Source of the DNA: Neurospora crassa OR74A
Taxonomy: Eukaryota; Ascomycota; Sordariomycetes; Sordariales; Sordariaceae
Assembly (NCBI RefSeq): GCF_000182925.2
Contig: NC_026501.1
Span: 8,163,917-8,227,916 of the forward strand
Reading direction: 5' to 3'
DNA length: 64,000 nt
Positions 47,560 through 59,100 of this stretch are shown piece by piece; the first letter of the stretch is position 1, and the number at the start of each line of letters is the position of its first letter. The notes under the pieces were generated by a model that saw only the letters and a program-made list of their open reading frames with translations, was not told the DNA's origin and did no database searches. The position numbers and the translations under genes were made by a program.

Positions 47560-48261
47560 TCAAAATAGATTGATCCAGAGTTCCGGGATTCGATCAAGGT
47601 GAAGGTGCTGCACGCCTGAACCACACACAATCACGAACATCGCGTCCTTTATCTCAGAGCCCAGCAGCTCGGCGGTAAAGATACTCGTAACTGACTGTTC
47701 AGAATGCCGGTTCAGAACCATCTCGAGGATTTCCTGGGATAAGCCAGTGATTGTATCCTTGGGTTTGACTGCAGAAGGCTTGCGCAAGCATTGGCGGCGG
47801 ATATCCATCAGTAAGACTCGGTAAGCATGTGGGGTTTCGTTAAAACAACTCCTATGAACCGATATCCAAACGGTTCCCGCAAACCGTTTGGGGAAACATC
47901 TCGCCGAAAGAATTATAATATTCTCGGTCCCCAGCTGAACCCTGTTGTTTGACGGGATCGCTGACTGAGCGTGGAGCTGGGGGGAAAAGATATGTTTCAG
48001 ATTCATAAGATGCAGGAAAAATAGGGCCTGTAAGTCATCGTGTGCGTGATTGCCACAGAAACACAACGACGCAACCCCAAGGAGTAGAAAAGAGAGCGGG
48101 GTGGTGAAGTAATGGCACCCTGCACATCGTCGAGATGGCTGCCACCTGATCGCGAACAATAGGATCCCGGAGCCCTTGGAGGCCGACCTCGGTAGGGTGG
48201 CCTGGACGTTTAGAGTAATAGGCGAGACAGCCGCCCGAGAAGCTGAGAGACTGATGCACAT
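47560..48261 (-). CDS. candidate orphan ORF, low confidence, 233 aa
   Basis: Not recognised. An open minus-strand frame of 262 codons, of which the part from Met at 48261 is given here. The N-terminal ~90 residues are hydrophobic and Cys-rich. The C-terminal third reads like a soluble domain and contains LSQEILEMVL (174-183), which faintly resembles an F-box helix (LPxEILxxIL). A later in-frame Met at 47808 would start just before that piece. A frame this long is uncommon by chance at ~50% GC, but no homology, splice partner or leader supports it. It could be a lineage-specific gene, a decayed gene, or a chance frame. Confidence 0.2.
   Translation of the reverse strand: MCISLSASRAAVSPITLNVQATLPRSASKGSGILLFAIRWQPSRRCAGCHYFTTPLSFLLLGVASLCFCGNHAHDDLQALFFLHLMNLKHIFSPQLHAQSAIPSNNRVQLGTENIIILSARCFPKRFAGTVWISVHRSCFNETPHAYRVLLMDIRRQCLRKPSAVKPKDTITGLSQEILEMVLNRHSEQSVTSIFTAELLGSEIKDAMFVIVCGSGVQHLHLDRIPELWINLF
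47866..47891. repeat. 10-bp inverted repeat with 6-nt loop
   Basis: CCAAACGGTT at 47866-47875 is matched exactly in reverse complement at 47882-47891. It lies within the low-confidence frame above. Confidence 0.8.
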
Positions 48262-50748
48262 TAACAACAAGCATCCAGCAGTCGAAACGTCACTAGGGTC
48301 GTCAAGAGCGTGCGGATATACTGGATAACGACGGACATAAACTCGCAAGAGGAGGTCTGCGCCGTTGGGTGGGATATTTGCTGTTCTGGGTCTGATACGG
48401 CCGCCACCATCCAGATCGATATCCAGGTCGAAATAAATTAAAAAAAAAAGGTCGCATGTAGGACCCTAGTGTTGCGCGATGTTGAGCCTCTAGCCACTGA
48501 CCAGGAGACTGCACGGCGGGGCTCTTTCGATAGCTAAAAAGAAAGAAATAAAGCGTCTTTCTCATAGCTTGAAAACTAGATGGTGTTCTTTTAGGGTTTC
48601 TCGCGGCGAATTCCGAATGGTAGAGGCTGATAGTAGCGGGACCACTGATCTTCCACATTCACCAATACTAACAGCTCCAGAACAAACTTTTCACCACCAG
48701 GCGCAGCTGGAGACGCTTCTAGGTAGCGCTACTCGGGTAGGACGAAGCGTAATCCAGAACTTCGGAACAAAGGCGGACAGAGATGGCTGACAAAGACGCG
48801 TAGCCCAATCGTGAGAGGGCCGGTACCACCGCCTTACAATATCGATTGGCTTGTGTTGATCCTCCCATGATTCTTCAGTCCTCGCTTGCTGAGAGGCAGA
48901 GGACCTGAATGTCCACCATCCGGAAACCTTGCCGTCCGTGGTCGAAATACGGCTTGTGCTGAAACTCAACCATTCGTGGCAAGACCAGCAAACGGCCGTA
49001 TCAAGACGGTTGATCAAGTCAGTGTTGATGGGACTTTGGAAAGCGCCCGATGCCCATCATGTGGACAGGTAACAGCGGGGTAACCGATAATAGGCAACCC
49101 AAGCGATGATAGTTGCAACCGGGCATGAATTTGCGCTGGTAAAAAGTGTGGAAAAGAGGGGCTTCTCTCTGTCTTTTGAAAACGGGCGGGGAAAGAAAGG
49201 TCATTGCAACATGACTGATCATAGTAGCTAGAGTATCTGGCAGCTTGTTAGTCCTCGAATATTTGACAGACATTTCAAAGGTTATGTAAAGGTGAGGTGA
49301 ATTGTCGCCGGCTCGATTGGATGCCATTCTGAAAACTGGAGCAAAGTCGCACGCTTCCAATTCTGTCGCTATCTGCAAGCACTCAGGCTGCATAACAGAC
49401 GGCAGGATTTGGTGGGGCTCACCTTTGCTGTCTACTACTGTCGTACGTCTGTAGGGTTCAGACAGTGACAGCACCGGCACCAGTCACGGACACCAGTGAC
49501 CCCAGAGTTGTTGCCCAGACACAGCAACGCGCAGAAAAGCCATCCAAAAGGTCGCCTCCCTCGGACGGTGATCGTTCGCGGCGCGGCATGCGGAGAGCTA
49601 GCAGATGCGAGCCCGGAGAGGGACGCGTTTCAATGGATCCTAATGGTTCCTGTGGCCTACATATCTCGCGTGTCGGGACGGCAACAAAGGTGCCAATTCG
49701 GTGCCAGTTCCCAGCAATCGCGTCGCCGGTTGGTCGGGTTGGGTACAGATACCAGCACGGCCAGGCTTTGATGCGGGCCTCTTTGTATGCGGCCAGAGGC
49801 ACAATCCATCTGGGCAAGTCGGCAGGCAGTCGAGCGGCGCCGATGAGTGGTCGACAGAAGCGGCGCTGATGCGGGAGCTCCGTTGGAGTTTTGCAGATGG
49901 TCCGGCTAGTGGGTCAAGGTGCTGTAGCATGCTGTAGGTCCCAGCCACCGCATTTTCAGATTTCTCGATGCTCAATCACTCGCTGCTGGGAATTGCTCGC
50001 GGGCAAACTGATCCCCGAAAGATGGACCGCACGTCTCCACGGATTGGGGTTGGACGAAGTCGGCATTCTGGGCCCCTGAGACGATCTAGGAACAAATCGG
50101 CAGGAAAACAGGGTGGAAGTGTGGAATATTGGACGAATGGAAAATCACCATCAAGTCGAATGTTTTGATGCAATAGCGGGGTGATGTTGACATGTGTAAG
50201 TGGCCATTGTCGCGGTCGTATCGTTGGTGTTGTTGTTGTTGTCGCCGTTTGTTCATGTTGCTGTTGTTGTGATAGGGAAATTGCAGCGGACGAGGAGGAA
50301 ACGTGAAGGAGTTTCGCTGCCTGCCGCGCCCAGCAGTGGAAATGAAACTGAAGGGAAGCAGGAGTACGTACTGAGTCATGTGACTTATATAACGGAAAAC
50401 TGCTCTTGGTCCGGCATTTCGACTGACACCTCACCCGACTGGCGCTGGACAAATGCGGAGCTTGGGGATACTAATTCAACGTACCGCCAACTGTAAATAG
50501 TAGAGGCATCAACGACGACCCTTGCAAGCGCACTTGGTCAGTTCAACCGAGGAATGACAATCGTCTCAAGAATGGTGATGAAAACTCAACACTATCCGAG
50601 TCTCTTGATATGTCCGAAAGCCAGCAGTTGACAAACCGACATCGCCCAGTCCCGATTAATCCACTCCGTGAATCGAATAAGTATTTCGACGCCGGATGCT
50701 GCTGCACTGTAGGCACTGATGATTGTCGCGGTGTTGTTGCTGCTCGCA
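48262..50748. other. interval with overlapping minus-strand frames, no confirmed gene
   Basis: Minus-strand frames of 108-158 codons tile much of this interval (48302-48658, 48691-49017, 49019-49480, 49458-49817, 49640-49975, 49976-50452). Several read like protein, for example the Trp-rich 48691-49017 frame. I could not join them with convincing splice sites. Plus-strand frames of similar size overlap parts of it, so the signal is weak. Confidence 0.3.
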
Positions 50749-51486
50749 CTACGGCCTTGCGTCCTCCGATAGACCACCAAGCCCAACAAGCACGCAAACA
50801 ACAGTATGATCTCTTTTCATCTGAATATGAGGCGATATTCCTTGCCAGGACACATTGACAACTTCACGGCATTCGAAAAAGTTTACTTCCCAGCCTGGAC
50901 GATACCTATGCGGCCTTGAGCAGTATCCTTCTGATACCATCTCCCAACCTAAAACCAGCCTTCTCATTCCCCACGTTTCAGCAAAATCATACCACTGGTC
51001 GAATGGGCAAGTGAGGTGATCACGACCCTCCCGCAGGAGCTCGTGCATCTGTCTCCGTTCTGAAGGTCTCAGTACCCGGATTCGCTGGCCTATCAGTGTC
51101 GTCCCCCTGGGCTCTGTTAATGGGGATTCGCAGACTCGACCGACGAACGCAACAAGCACTGCCGTGATACTGCGACAGTAGCGGATGCCATGCCCACCAC
51201 CGTTGCTGCTGCCGGTCCTGGTGCTGCCGGGCATGACAGCGATAACTTTGGATGACGAGAACCCGTTCGCATCAAAACGGACCCGGGCCTTTTCGCACCA
51301 GGTGGATGGCCGGGCTGTTAAGTTGGTTGCTACGCCGTATTTCTTGCATATATGCCAGGGGCAGAACTTGGAATCGTCTTGAAGCAAGGAGCATCGTGGC
51401 ACATGTTTGCACAGACGACTGGTCGAATGCCCACATGCGTTTATTGATAGAGGCGTTTTGCCGGGTTTACCACAGAGTCTGGACAT
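50749..51486 (-). CDS. candidate Cys/His-rich orphan protein, 245 aa
   Basis: Not recognised. A 245-codon frame with a true ATG at 51486. A rough estimate at 50% GC gives well under one frame of this length per window by chance. The N-terminus has regularly spaced metal-ligand-type residues: Cys18-Gly-His20, Cys26, His28, Cys32, Cys42-x4-Cys47 with His45, and another Cys in a WCEKAR context soon after. The centre (about 125-190) is Arg/Glu-rich and soluble-looking with FDQWYDFAETWGMRRL. There is no signal peptide or membrane segment. The Cys-Gly-His start recalls the small ORF at 33314-33595. It lies in a gene-poor region upstream of the bZIP gene. Function is unknown. It may have further exons downstream on the minus strand. 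Confidence 0.35.
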   Translation of the reverse strand: MSRLCGKPGKTPLSINACGHSTSRLCKHVPRCSLLQDDSKFCPWHICKKYGVATNLTARPSTWCEKARVRFDANGFSSSKVIAVMPGSTRTGSSNGGGHGIRYCRSITAVLVAFVGRVCESPLTEPRGTTLIGQRIRVLRPSERRQMHELLREGRDHLTCPFDQWYDFAETWGMRRLVLGWEMVSEGYCSRPHRYRPGWEVNFFECREVVNVSWQGISPHIQMKRDHTVVCVLVGLGGLSEDARP

Positions 51487-53229
51487 GTTGATATAACACC
51501 GCGATTGCAGCTCCTTCTCAACAACTAGTCTAGGGGTTCAAGACCTTGTCATGACCAACCCAAGGAGGGAGTCAAAGAAACAAACATCTTCCTTTCTGCC
51601 TGGCCCGGTCTGGATAGGCGTTCGGCCTTGGACAGCTCAGTTTCGATGAGCAAAAGGAAAAGCGACTTTCTCAGCTCCGCTAGGTACATATCATACCTCG
51701 TACCAAGCTAGGCACTTCCCTTGCAGTCTCCAGACTCCCTCGGTTCCCATGCTCGCCACCCCACGCGTTTTTTTACCTTGAGTTGGAGAAGACATCACAA
51801 AGTGGCTTGGAGGCTGAGATGCACAACTGAGAAGTGGCTGCTTTGGGCGGTGCGGTCATTCGAGTGACGATGAGGACTTCAGCTGAAAAGCACTCTTGAC
51901 AGCCTTCTGACAGGTCTCTGCCGGCCGGCACTTGGGCCCTTTCGAATATTCCCAGCCCTAGAATTTGGTGCTGTTGTTGATGGTGTATAGCAAAAGTTGG
52001 GGGTGGCATGGGGACTGGCAGGTCACTGGTCTTTGAGCCGCGTTTTGGGTATCGATGCCCACCCGGCCATTTCTGCCCAACCCACTCTCGAGGGAGCCTT
52101 CTCATCCACTTGTGTTCCCTGTTTTGATGGGGCCGTTCTCCGTCCGGGAAGCACCCGTATCACTCGTTTTTGCAGTGGCTGACTTCCTCACAGACGAGCC
52201 ATCTCGGTTTCTTGCCGATTCTACACCCCCTGACCGTCTCCCGATCCTTCTCGTTCCAGCCGTTGGGCTAGTTGAGCGGCTCAGAGTCGTCCCAAGACCT
52301 GTCGATGACGAGCCTGATTCGATTTTCTGAGTGATGGGTGATACAGTTACCCTTCTGCCCTCACGCTCCCAAGCCCTGTACGCTATGCCCAAATCCGACC
52401 CCCCTAGCGAGGCAGGCTTTACGGTTTGGGGGATGGACTGTCCCGATTGGGAATAGCTTTCAGCGAGGAGCTCCATATCCGCCTCTTAATCCAGATCGCG
52501 CAAAAGTTCCTAGCTCCCGTATCAGAACCTCTCCACCACATCCGCACAGCATCCGCACAGCATCCGTTCAGTTCAGTTCTTTGCTCAAGAGGGCTTGGCA
52601 AAACGGAGGGTAACGGAAAGATACCTCAGACACCCGGCTCGATCCTGCTGCGGGCTTTGGGTGGAGGTGCGGCCAAGTCCCTTGCTGCTTGAGCGTGAGT
52701 GTTCTGGATGTCTTGCTCGTCCAACGTCTCCAGGCTACGTCGTGTTCTACAAAGTACTTTCAAAGACCCCGGTCCCGTCAACCGGCCCCTCTTCCCTGTT
52801 GTCGCACCCCCTCATCGCTGCTCGGCGAAGATGTCCTCTTTTTAGTTTACCCCCATGGAGCAACAGAGAAGCAAACCAGCGCCATCCTCCGCAGTCCCAA
52901 GATCCATCCACAATTCCACCACACATCCACCCTGATGTACCACGAGACTTTTGCGATCCAAGACCCTGCCATGTTCATTCAATTGGGCAGATCCGTCACG
53001 TCGCAGCGGCCGGCCTGACCATGGCTGACCACACTGACCACAGTCTTAACATCAAACATAGAATAAGTAAAGGGCACCACCCCCTCTGCCCACCGTCTCA
53101 ATCCCAAAGTCATTGATTGACTCTGTAAAGATCGTTATTTGCCCAAAGCAGCATTGCGCCTGCCTTGACCCTGACTTTTTGTCTATTTACTTTCACTTCT
53201 TTCGTTTTTGTTTTATCGCTTCTCGTGGT
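51487..53229. other. distal upstream region of the bZIP gene
   Basis: No supported coding sequence. Overlapping short frames are pyrimidine-driven. It contains a short 11-bp tandem repeat and grades into the CT- and CAA-rich leader of the bZIP gene. Confidence 0.5.
52539..52571 (+). repeat. 11-bp tandem repeat, three units
   Basis: CATCCGCACAG occurs at 52539-52549 and 52550-52560, with a diverged third unit to 52571. Confidence 0.8.
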
Positions 53230-54152
53230 GGTCTGTGACTCCCGAAGAACGCGCCACTCTCGTCTTTACCCTAACGACCACAACAACCACATCCCGTCAA
53301 CAACAAACAATCAACCTCAACAACAACAACAACCGACCAGCCTGATAACCCCTCTTTCCACGGACGGCAGCGCAGTGCAACTTACACAGGGAACAGAAAG
53401 TGTGAGTGAAGTGCCATTCCAATTCCTCACGTTCCTTTTTGCACACCCCCTCATTTTCTTCATTTGCAAATTTGCGACGGTACCCTCGCCCTTTCCTCCC
53501 GTGTGTCTTTTTGGCTCTTCACACTTTCCCTCTTTCGCTACTCCCTGGCGGTGCTACCCTGAGGCCTGGATACTGTAGTGGTGTATCCCGACTCCGGCTT
53601 CCACTTTGCCTTCCCACCCCGGCTTTCTCTTCCCCACTACCAAGCCTATCTAGTGTACCTAAGGGTAGACTTCCTATCGACTACCTACCTTGCGCATCTC
53701 ACCTTCCATCTTATCCTTCAACATCATATCATCCCCTCGTCTGCTCCCCTCCCTTCGTTCTTCATTGCTCTTTATCTCTTCATCTTGCCCCTTCAACCAT
53801 ACACGGCAATATACCAACTGCCTCTGAAGCCAACCACAACCCACCCCCACGCACAGACAGCCCTTCAGGTGTTTGACAGAGACGGATCCGAACCTGGGTC
53901 TTCCCGTACACCTTGCCCTGCTTCCCGGCTTCCCACTGCAGACCTTGGCCACCCAGACACACAAAGCGGGCGCTTTCCATGCTTCTGCCCTCACCGCTTC
54001 GCCGTCCCAGCCACAGGCACTGACTCGGCCATATATCAGAAAGTTCGCACACAAAAACAATAGCGTAGGAGGAGTAAAGATTCGCTGCGTGTTTTGCAAA
54101 GGAAAGAACCACCTCGTTCATCCCTACCACGAGCACATTCAAATAGCCCACC
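53230..54152 (+). promoter_or_regulatory. long 5' leader of the bZIP gene, probable UTR intron
   Basis: From about 53270 the sequence is rich in CAACAA and CCACAAC words typical of Neurospora 5' UTRs. A GTGAGT at 53402 could be the donor of a 5' UTR intron, with acceptors at 53878-53879 (GACAG) or 53940-53941 (CTGCAG). The sequence between is CT-rich with TACCTACCT words. The main ATG at 54153 sits in a strong context (CCACCATGG). The transcript start is not known, so the limits are approximate. Confidence 0.5.
53979..54023 (+). other. short upstream ORF in the bZIP leader, 14 codons
   Basis: An ATG at 53979 opens a 14-codon frame that stops at 54023, 129 nt before the main start. It is the only ATG between about 53880 and 54152, so it would remain in the leader whichever UTR acceptor is used. 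It may dampen or condition translation of the bZIP protein. Confidence 0.5.
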
Positions 54153-56106
54153 ATGGGCTCAGCAACCTTCCAGCAGCCCTCCTACTACAGGACACCGCCG
54201 TTGAACGTCGATACTTCCTGCCATGGTCAGAAATTCTTCGACGATGATGAGATCCTAGACGATGACATCCTCAACCAGAGCACCCTCAACTCGGCTTTGG
54301 AGATGTCGCCGCCCTTGACCGACAGCAGAAGGGATTCGTTTGCTGTCTCGGCAACTGCCTTGTTCTCGCCCAAGTCGGATGATTCCTGGCCTCCTGTCGA
54401 GATGCAGAGCGTCCCGTCCAACAACCCCTTCTTCGGTCAGCACAACAACAACCCCTTCATGCAGATGGACCAGAACCAGCAATCAACGTACCAGAACCAC
54501 TGGGGCATGATGAGCTCGGGCGCCGCTACCCCTCTTCAGAGCTTCGATGGACTGCCGCAGGCCGAGTACGAGTCATCGACTGTTCCTCTGTTCAGACCCG
54601 CTACCGTCCAGGCTCAGACGCCCTTCAGCAATCCCAACAACCAAGCCGTCATGTTCCAGCAGCTTGGCCATCATGGCATCCCGGCCGTTCCCGCGTCGCC
54701 TCCCAAAGAGCATTGGATTAACCAAGAGCTCAAGAACCAGGCGATGGCCAAGCGCAACAGGCCGACTACCCCGCTGATCCGCTCTCACAACGAGCTGCGC
54801 CGGGGTGATGGCATCCGCAAGAAGAATGCGCGCTTCGACATCCCTGCTGAACGCAACCTCAGCAACATCGATCAGCTGATTGCCCAGTCCACCGACGAGC
54901 AAGAGATCAAGGAGCTCAAGCAGCAAAAGCGTCTGTTGCGCAACAGGCAGGCCGCGTATGTTTCCCCTTTTCACCAAGTACTTGCGGATTGGACCATCCC
55001 ATACTGACCCACCGAACAGTCTTGACTCGAGGCAACGCAAGAAGCAGCACACGGAGCGTCTCGAGGATGAGAAGAAGCACTTCACTGAGGTCATTACCAA
55101 CATGGAGGAGCAGATGAATGCCCTGCAAAGAGACATGGACCAGCTTCTCCGCGAGAAGCAGAGCTACGAGGCGTACATCAGCGAGCTCAAGAACGAGAAA
55201 GAGGAGATCATCCGCGAGCACACCATCGAGACGGGCGAGTTGCGCAAGAAGGTCAACGTTCTGACCAACCACGTGCAAGCCCTCGAAAGCGCCGCAATGT
55301 CGACACCGCCGGCCGGCCCGAACGTGTCCGGCTTCCCCGGTGCCTATAGTGAGATGGAAGGCATGGCCATGGATGGCTCTTGGGATAACATGCCCATGTT
55401 TGGCGAGTTCACCATGGAGCAGCAGCCATCCGAGGTCAAGCAAGAAATGCAGATCGCTCCCACCAAGAAGTCCGAGATTTCCCTTTCTGCCGAGAACGAA
55501 AAGTCTCCTTCGCAGGGCGGACTCCTTTTCATGCTGTTCCTTGTCGGCGCTTTCGTTCTTTCCAACCGATCGCCGCCTAGCATTCCGCGGGTGTCTGAGG
55601 ACATCCGTGTGGCATCCGCTACCCTCCTCGACAATGTTCTTAAGGACGCTGGCTTGCCTCAGGCCGCTTCCGGTCTCGAGGCCATGGCTCCTCAGCCATC
55701 AGGTTCCAGCTGGGCCCAAAGCACCGGGTCATCGTTGCCAGTCGCCGCCTCTGGCATGAATGGTGTGGCGCCTTCGATGCTCGGTGAGATGGCTGACGCC
55801 TTGACCCAGCCGACGGAGCAACAGACCAACGAGCAGCTTTTCGGGTTGACGGCTGCGCAATACAACGGCATCAGCTCGCAAGATTTCCTGCAAAATGCTC
55901 CCGCCGAAAGGTCCACGAGCAAGGGCAGACGCAATCTTGCCGAAGCGCTTGCCAGCATGCGTGCTGCCGCCAACAAGGACTCTGCCGCCGAGGTCTACAC
56001 TCGGTCACTCCTATGGGACAAGATCCCCCGTGACGTTGTGCGTGACTTTGCGAAGATGGTTGCTGAAAGCCAACAAGTTGCTGCGGCCAATGATGCAGAT
56101 GCATAA
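54153..56106 (+). CDS. ada-1: bZIP transcription factor, ADA-1-like, 629 aa
   Basis: Two exons, 54153-54955 and 55020-56106. The 64-nt intron (GTATGT/ACAG) falls inside the basic region, and the joined frame has 630 codons. The bZIP core is canonical: Asn264-x7-Arg272-x9-Leu282 (RNRQAALDSRQRKK), then heptad residues Leu282, Phe289, Met296, Leu303, Leu310 and a coiled coil to about 370. The N-terminal 230 residues are acidic and Asn/Gln/Pro-rich with FFDDDEILDDDIL, likely an activation region. After the zipper comes an unusual hydrophobic stretch, residues 434-449 (GGLLFMLFLVGAFVLS), then a soluble C-terminal domain. The symbol rests on my recollection that Neurospora ADA-1 (all development altered-1), an Atf21-related bZIP, has this architecture. 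The bZIP call is firm and the name less so. It would act in the nucleus on growth and conidiation genes. Confidence 0.9.
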
Positions 56107-59100
56107 AGTGGTGCGGATTTATGATGATGAGATATAAAATGAGACGAGACGAGACGAAAAAAAAAAATAACTTTGACGACACTTTGACGAGTACCAATTA
56201 CACGGCATTCGGAACGACAGCACGACAGTCATGACGCACCCGATTAAGATTGCGTTCCTTGGGTTTTCCTATTTTCACCGGTCTATATGGGTTTTTCCGG
56301 CTTCCCATCCTTTCGGCTTTTCACTTTTGATACACTTTCTCCGCTCTCGCGACACACTCAGACCTTTGCTGCTCACGCACCCAAAGCTGTTTTGACTTCT
56401 CGCGATCCCGCACTGGTCCCGGGACGCTCAAACTCTTTTCTTATTTTGTGTTCATCATTCCTATTCTACTTTACTCTTTGGATCATTGTCGATTTTAGCA
56501 GGCGAGCATTGCTTTTTTTCTTGCTTTTTTTGGCTTCTGGCTTTGATGTTTGGCGATTTTTCACCCTTTTCTCACGATTAATGTGTTGTTTTGGATATTG
56601 GCGCAAGCGATCTTCTGGTGTCTACTGCGTAACCCTTGCCGAAAGGCTGGCTTGGCGGGACATGGCGGGACATGGCGAAAAAGGGGCGATCCCCGGGCTT
56701 GATTTCTTTTGGACACACTTGAATTGGAGGGGGGCGATGGAATACTCGCTTTCTAATGTTCTTACACTTGTACAAAGAGTTTTTCTACGTGGGGCGAGAC
56801 TTTTGGCGGATTTGGGCCCGGTCTCTCGGACATACATCTCTTTTCTTCTCACGAAAAATTTCAGGGGGTTCTCATGGCGGTTTCGGGATATCACAGCAAC
56901 ACATATACGGGTCATCGACTTGTCGGGAAACCAGACGAGGATGGTTTACCGGTTGCAAATTGCATGTCTAACGACACAATCTCTTTTCCTTTGTATCATT
57001 CTACGATCTACGACACTCTTTATGAACGAAACTTTGGTCTTCTGTCCATCATGAACTCTGGCAGAGCCTTGGATGAATGAAGAGGGATGAAGGGACATGA
57101 AGAAGATTCTCGGATTGAATGCGGATTGCTCATGAAACTGCGACCGTCATGTCGACGAGGGCCACTTACGGCGGCGGCACAAAAACCGCTTCACGGGTTA
57201 CAACATGCAAACTTGAAGACACAACATACATTGACGCGGAGGCTCACTAGCTGTGGGTTTTCAAAGAGGCCTTTCGGCCACTGCCAGAGGGAGGAAGAAA
57301 AGCAACAAAAGATCCATACCCGACATTCATTGGAACGAACAAACACCTGTTTCCTACACTCAATCCTGTAGCTAGTTAGCGAAGTTCACATAGCGAAACA
57401 ATCAATGCGTCTGAAGCCCAAATCCTTTGCTCTCAATGAATCTCAAGTGCCTTTCGCTATACGAACAGACCCAATCCGCCCATTGTATTTCCCCCCCTTA
57501 CGCAACTTTTTCTTTTTGCGGCACAAGGTGCTACGTCAGTCGTCATGGGTTGATAGAAGACTGGTGCAGGAGACACGAGACAGGCCAGGCGTTCTGAAGC
57601 GTCGGTCGGTCGGCTATCTCTTTGACATCCGTGACTGTTGTATTAGAAAGAACAAAAAAGGCACCAAACACCAGAACAGGCTTTCATCATTGCCCGAACC
57701 TCCAAAACATAACAGATGCCTACTCGGTATCTACTTTACCCCAAGTCGAAATCTCCTTAGCCGAAAGAATGAGAGGTTTGACCCGGGTCCGTGTTTATGT
57801 CTAGTTAGTTGATCGGCTGCTCGGTTTGTTGTTGAGAGGGTGTGTGAATGGTGTCACGTCATGCCACTACCATACCCCCATTCAAATGTACCAGTGGTTA
57901 TAGTCCTCGATATTATACACAATACTACACATTCTTTGATCACACATCACATGTTGACTCTGAAAACCTAAAACTTGTTTGTTCACAGGCATTTTTCTTC
58001 CGCTCTATCATCTCTTTTACTCCCTTACCTAGAGAACAAGACAACACAGCCAAGACGGCAGACACTGGTTCGTTGGTAGTCTTGATGTTCTTATCGTGAG
58101 TAAAGTACCTTCTTCTCTCCCAAACCTAACCAATAATGTCTGACGCCATCCCACCATCTCATTCCATCTCACCCATTCACGATCCTCTTTGCCAGCAACA
58201 ACCGACTCCAATTCATCCATTTAGATGTCAACCCCACGCTCCCATGCCATGCAATTAATTAAGTCGCACTCCCTAGTGCCGTCATTCTTCAGGAAGGAGA
58301 AGTGTTCCCACGCATTTGCGCAGGTTGGACACTCACACTTGCACCCACACCTCACACGATGCAGGCAAATGCGGAGCGGATGCCAGAAAGCAGCATGCAA
58401 CGCCAATGCAAGGATCCATACTTCAACGTTTGGTTCAACAACCAGTTACATACGACGATGGAAGAAACGAAGGAAACAAAACCACTGTTGCACCCAAACT
58501 TGCCATCCGAGCTACCGCCGTTGTTGTATGCTGGACTTCTTTCTTCCGTAATCTTTTTTACCGGGCTACCTAACTACGTACATATCATCAACTTTTCTTG
58601 CTGCAAAAGCTACTGCAATGCGAGCGGAAAATCCGGGGTTGATCCGCTCGGTTATTGAAACGAAGAAGTTTCCCAACGGCGATTTGATAGGGTGATTAAA
58701 GGGGTCTTGACTAGGTCGTGTGCAGCCTTGTGTTCGTCGTGCCTTTTTGTGCCATTATGCTATAAAGCAGCGCACGCAAGGAACGCAAGGAACGCGCAAG
58801 GGGCAATGCATCACTCATTGGCAAGTGTATGTGTACGGTACATTTTTCTTGGGTATCGAAGACAGGAGGGGATTGGATAGGTCGGGGGTCTGCCAATTCA
58901 CACCGACCCAAAGATAAGGTGGAAGAGATCGCGATCGCGAGTTGTAACTGCCCGAATCACAATGGTTCTGTGTCTGCCTTGGGTTCTGACAATAAGCCAG
59001 GGATTGATGGGCCTGTGTTCCTCTATAAGAGGGCTAAGGACTACGTGAGGGGTGGCGTGACCATCCCGTCTTTGGGAGACTGGAGTCATTCGTTGGAGGT

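Noticed and set aside
53165-54063. Overlapping plus-strand frames of 130-160 codons before the bZIP start
   Set aside because: Products are Pro/Ser/Leu low-complexity readings of CT- and CAA-rich leader sequence. The frames overlap each other without splice logic.
56287-57054. 255-codon frame downstream of the bZIP gene
   Set aside because: It is T-rich with long Phe/Leu runs and no domain, and it lies where the 3' UTR should be. The length is explained by low stop density in pyrimidine-rich DNA.
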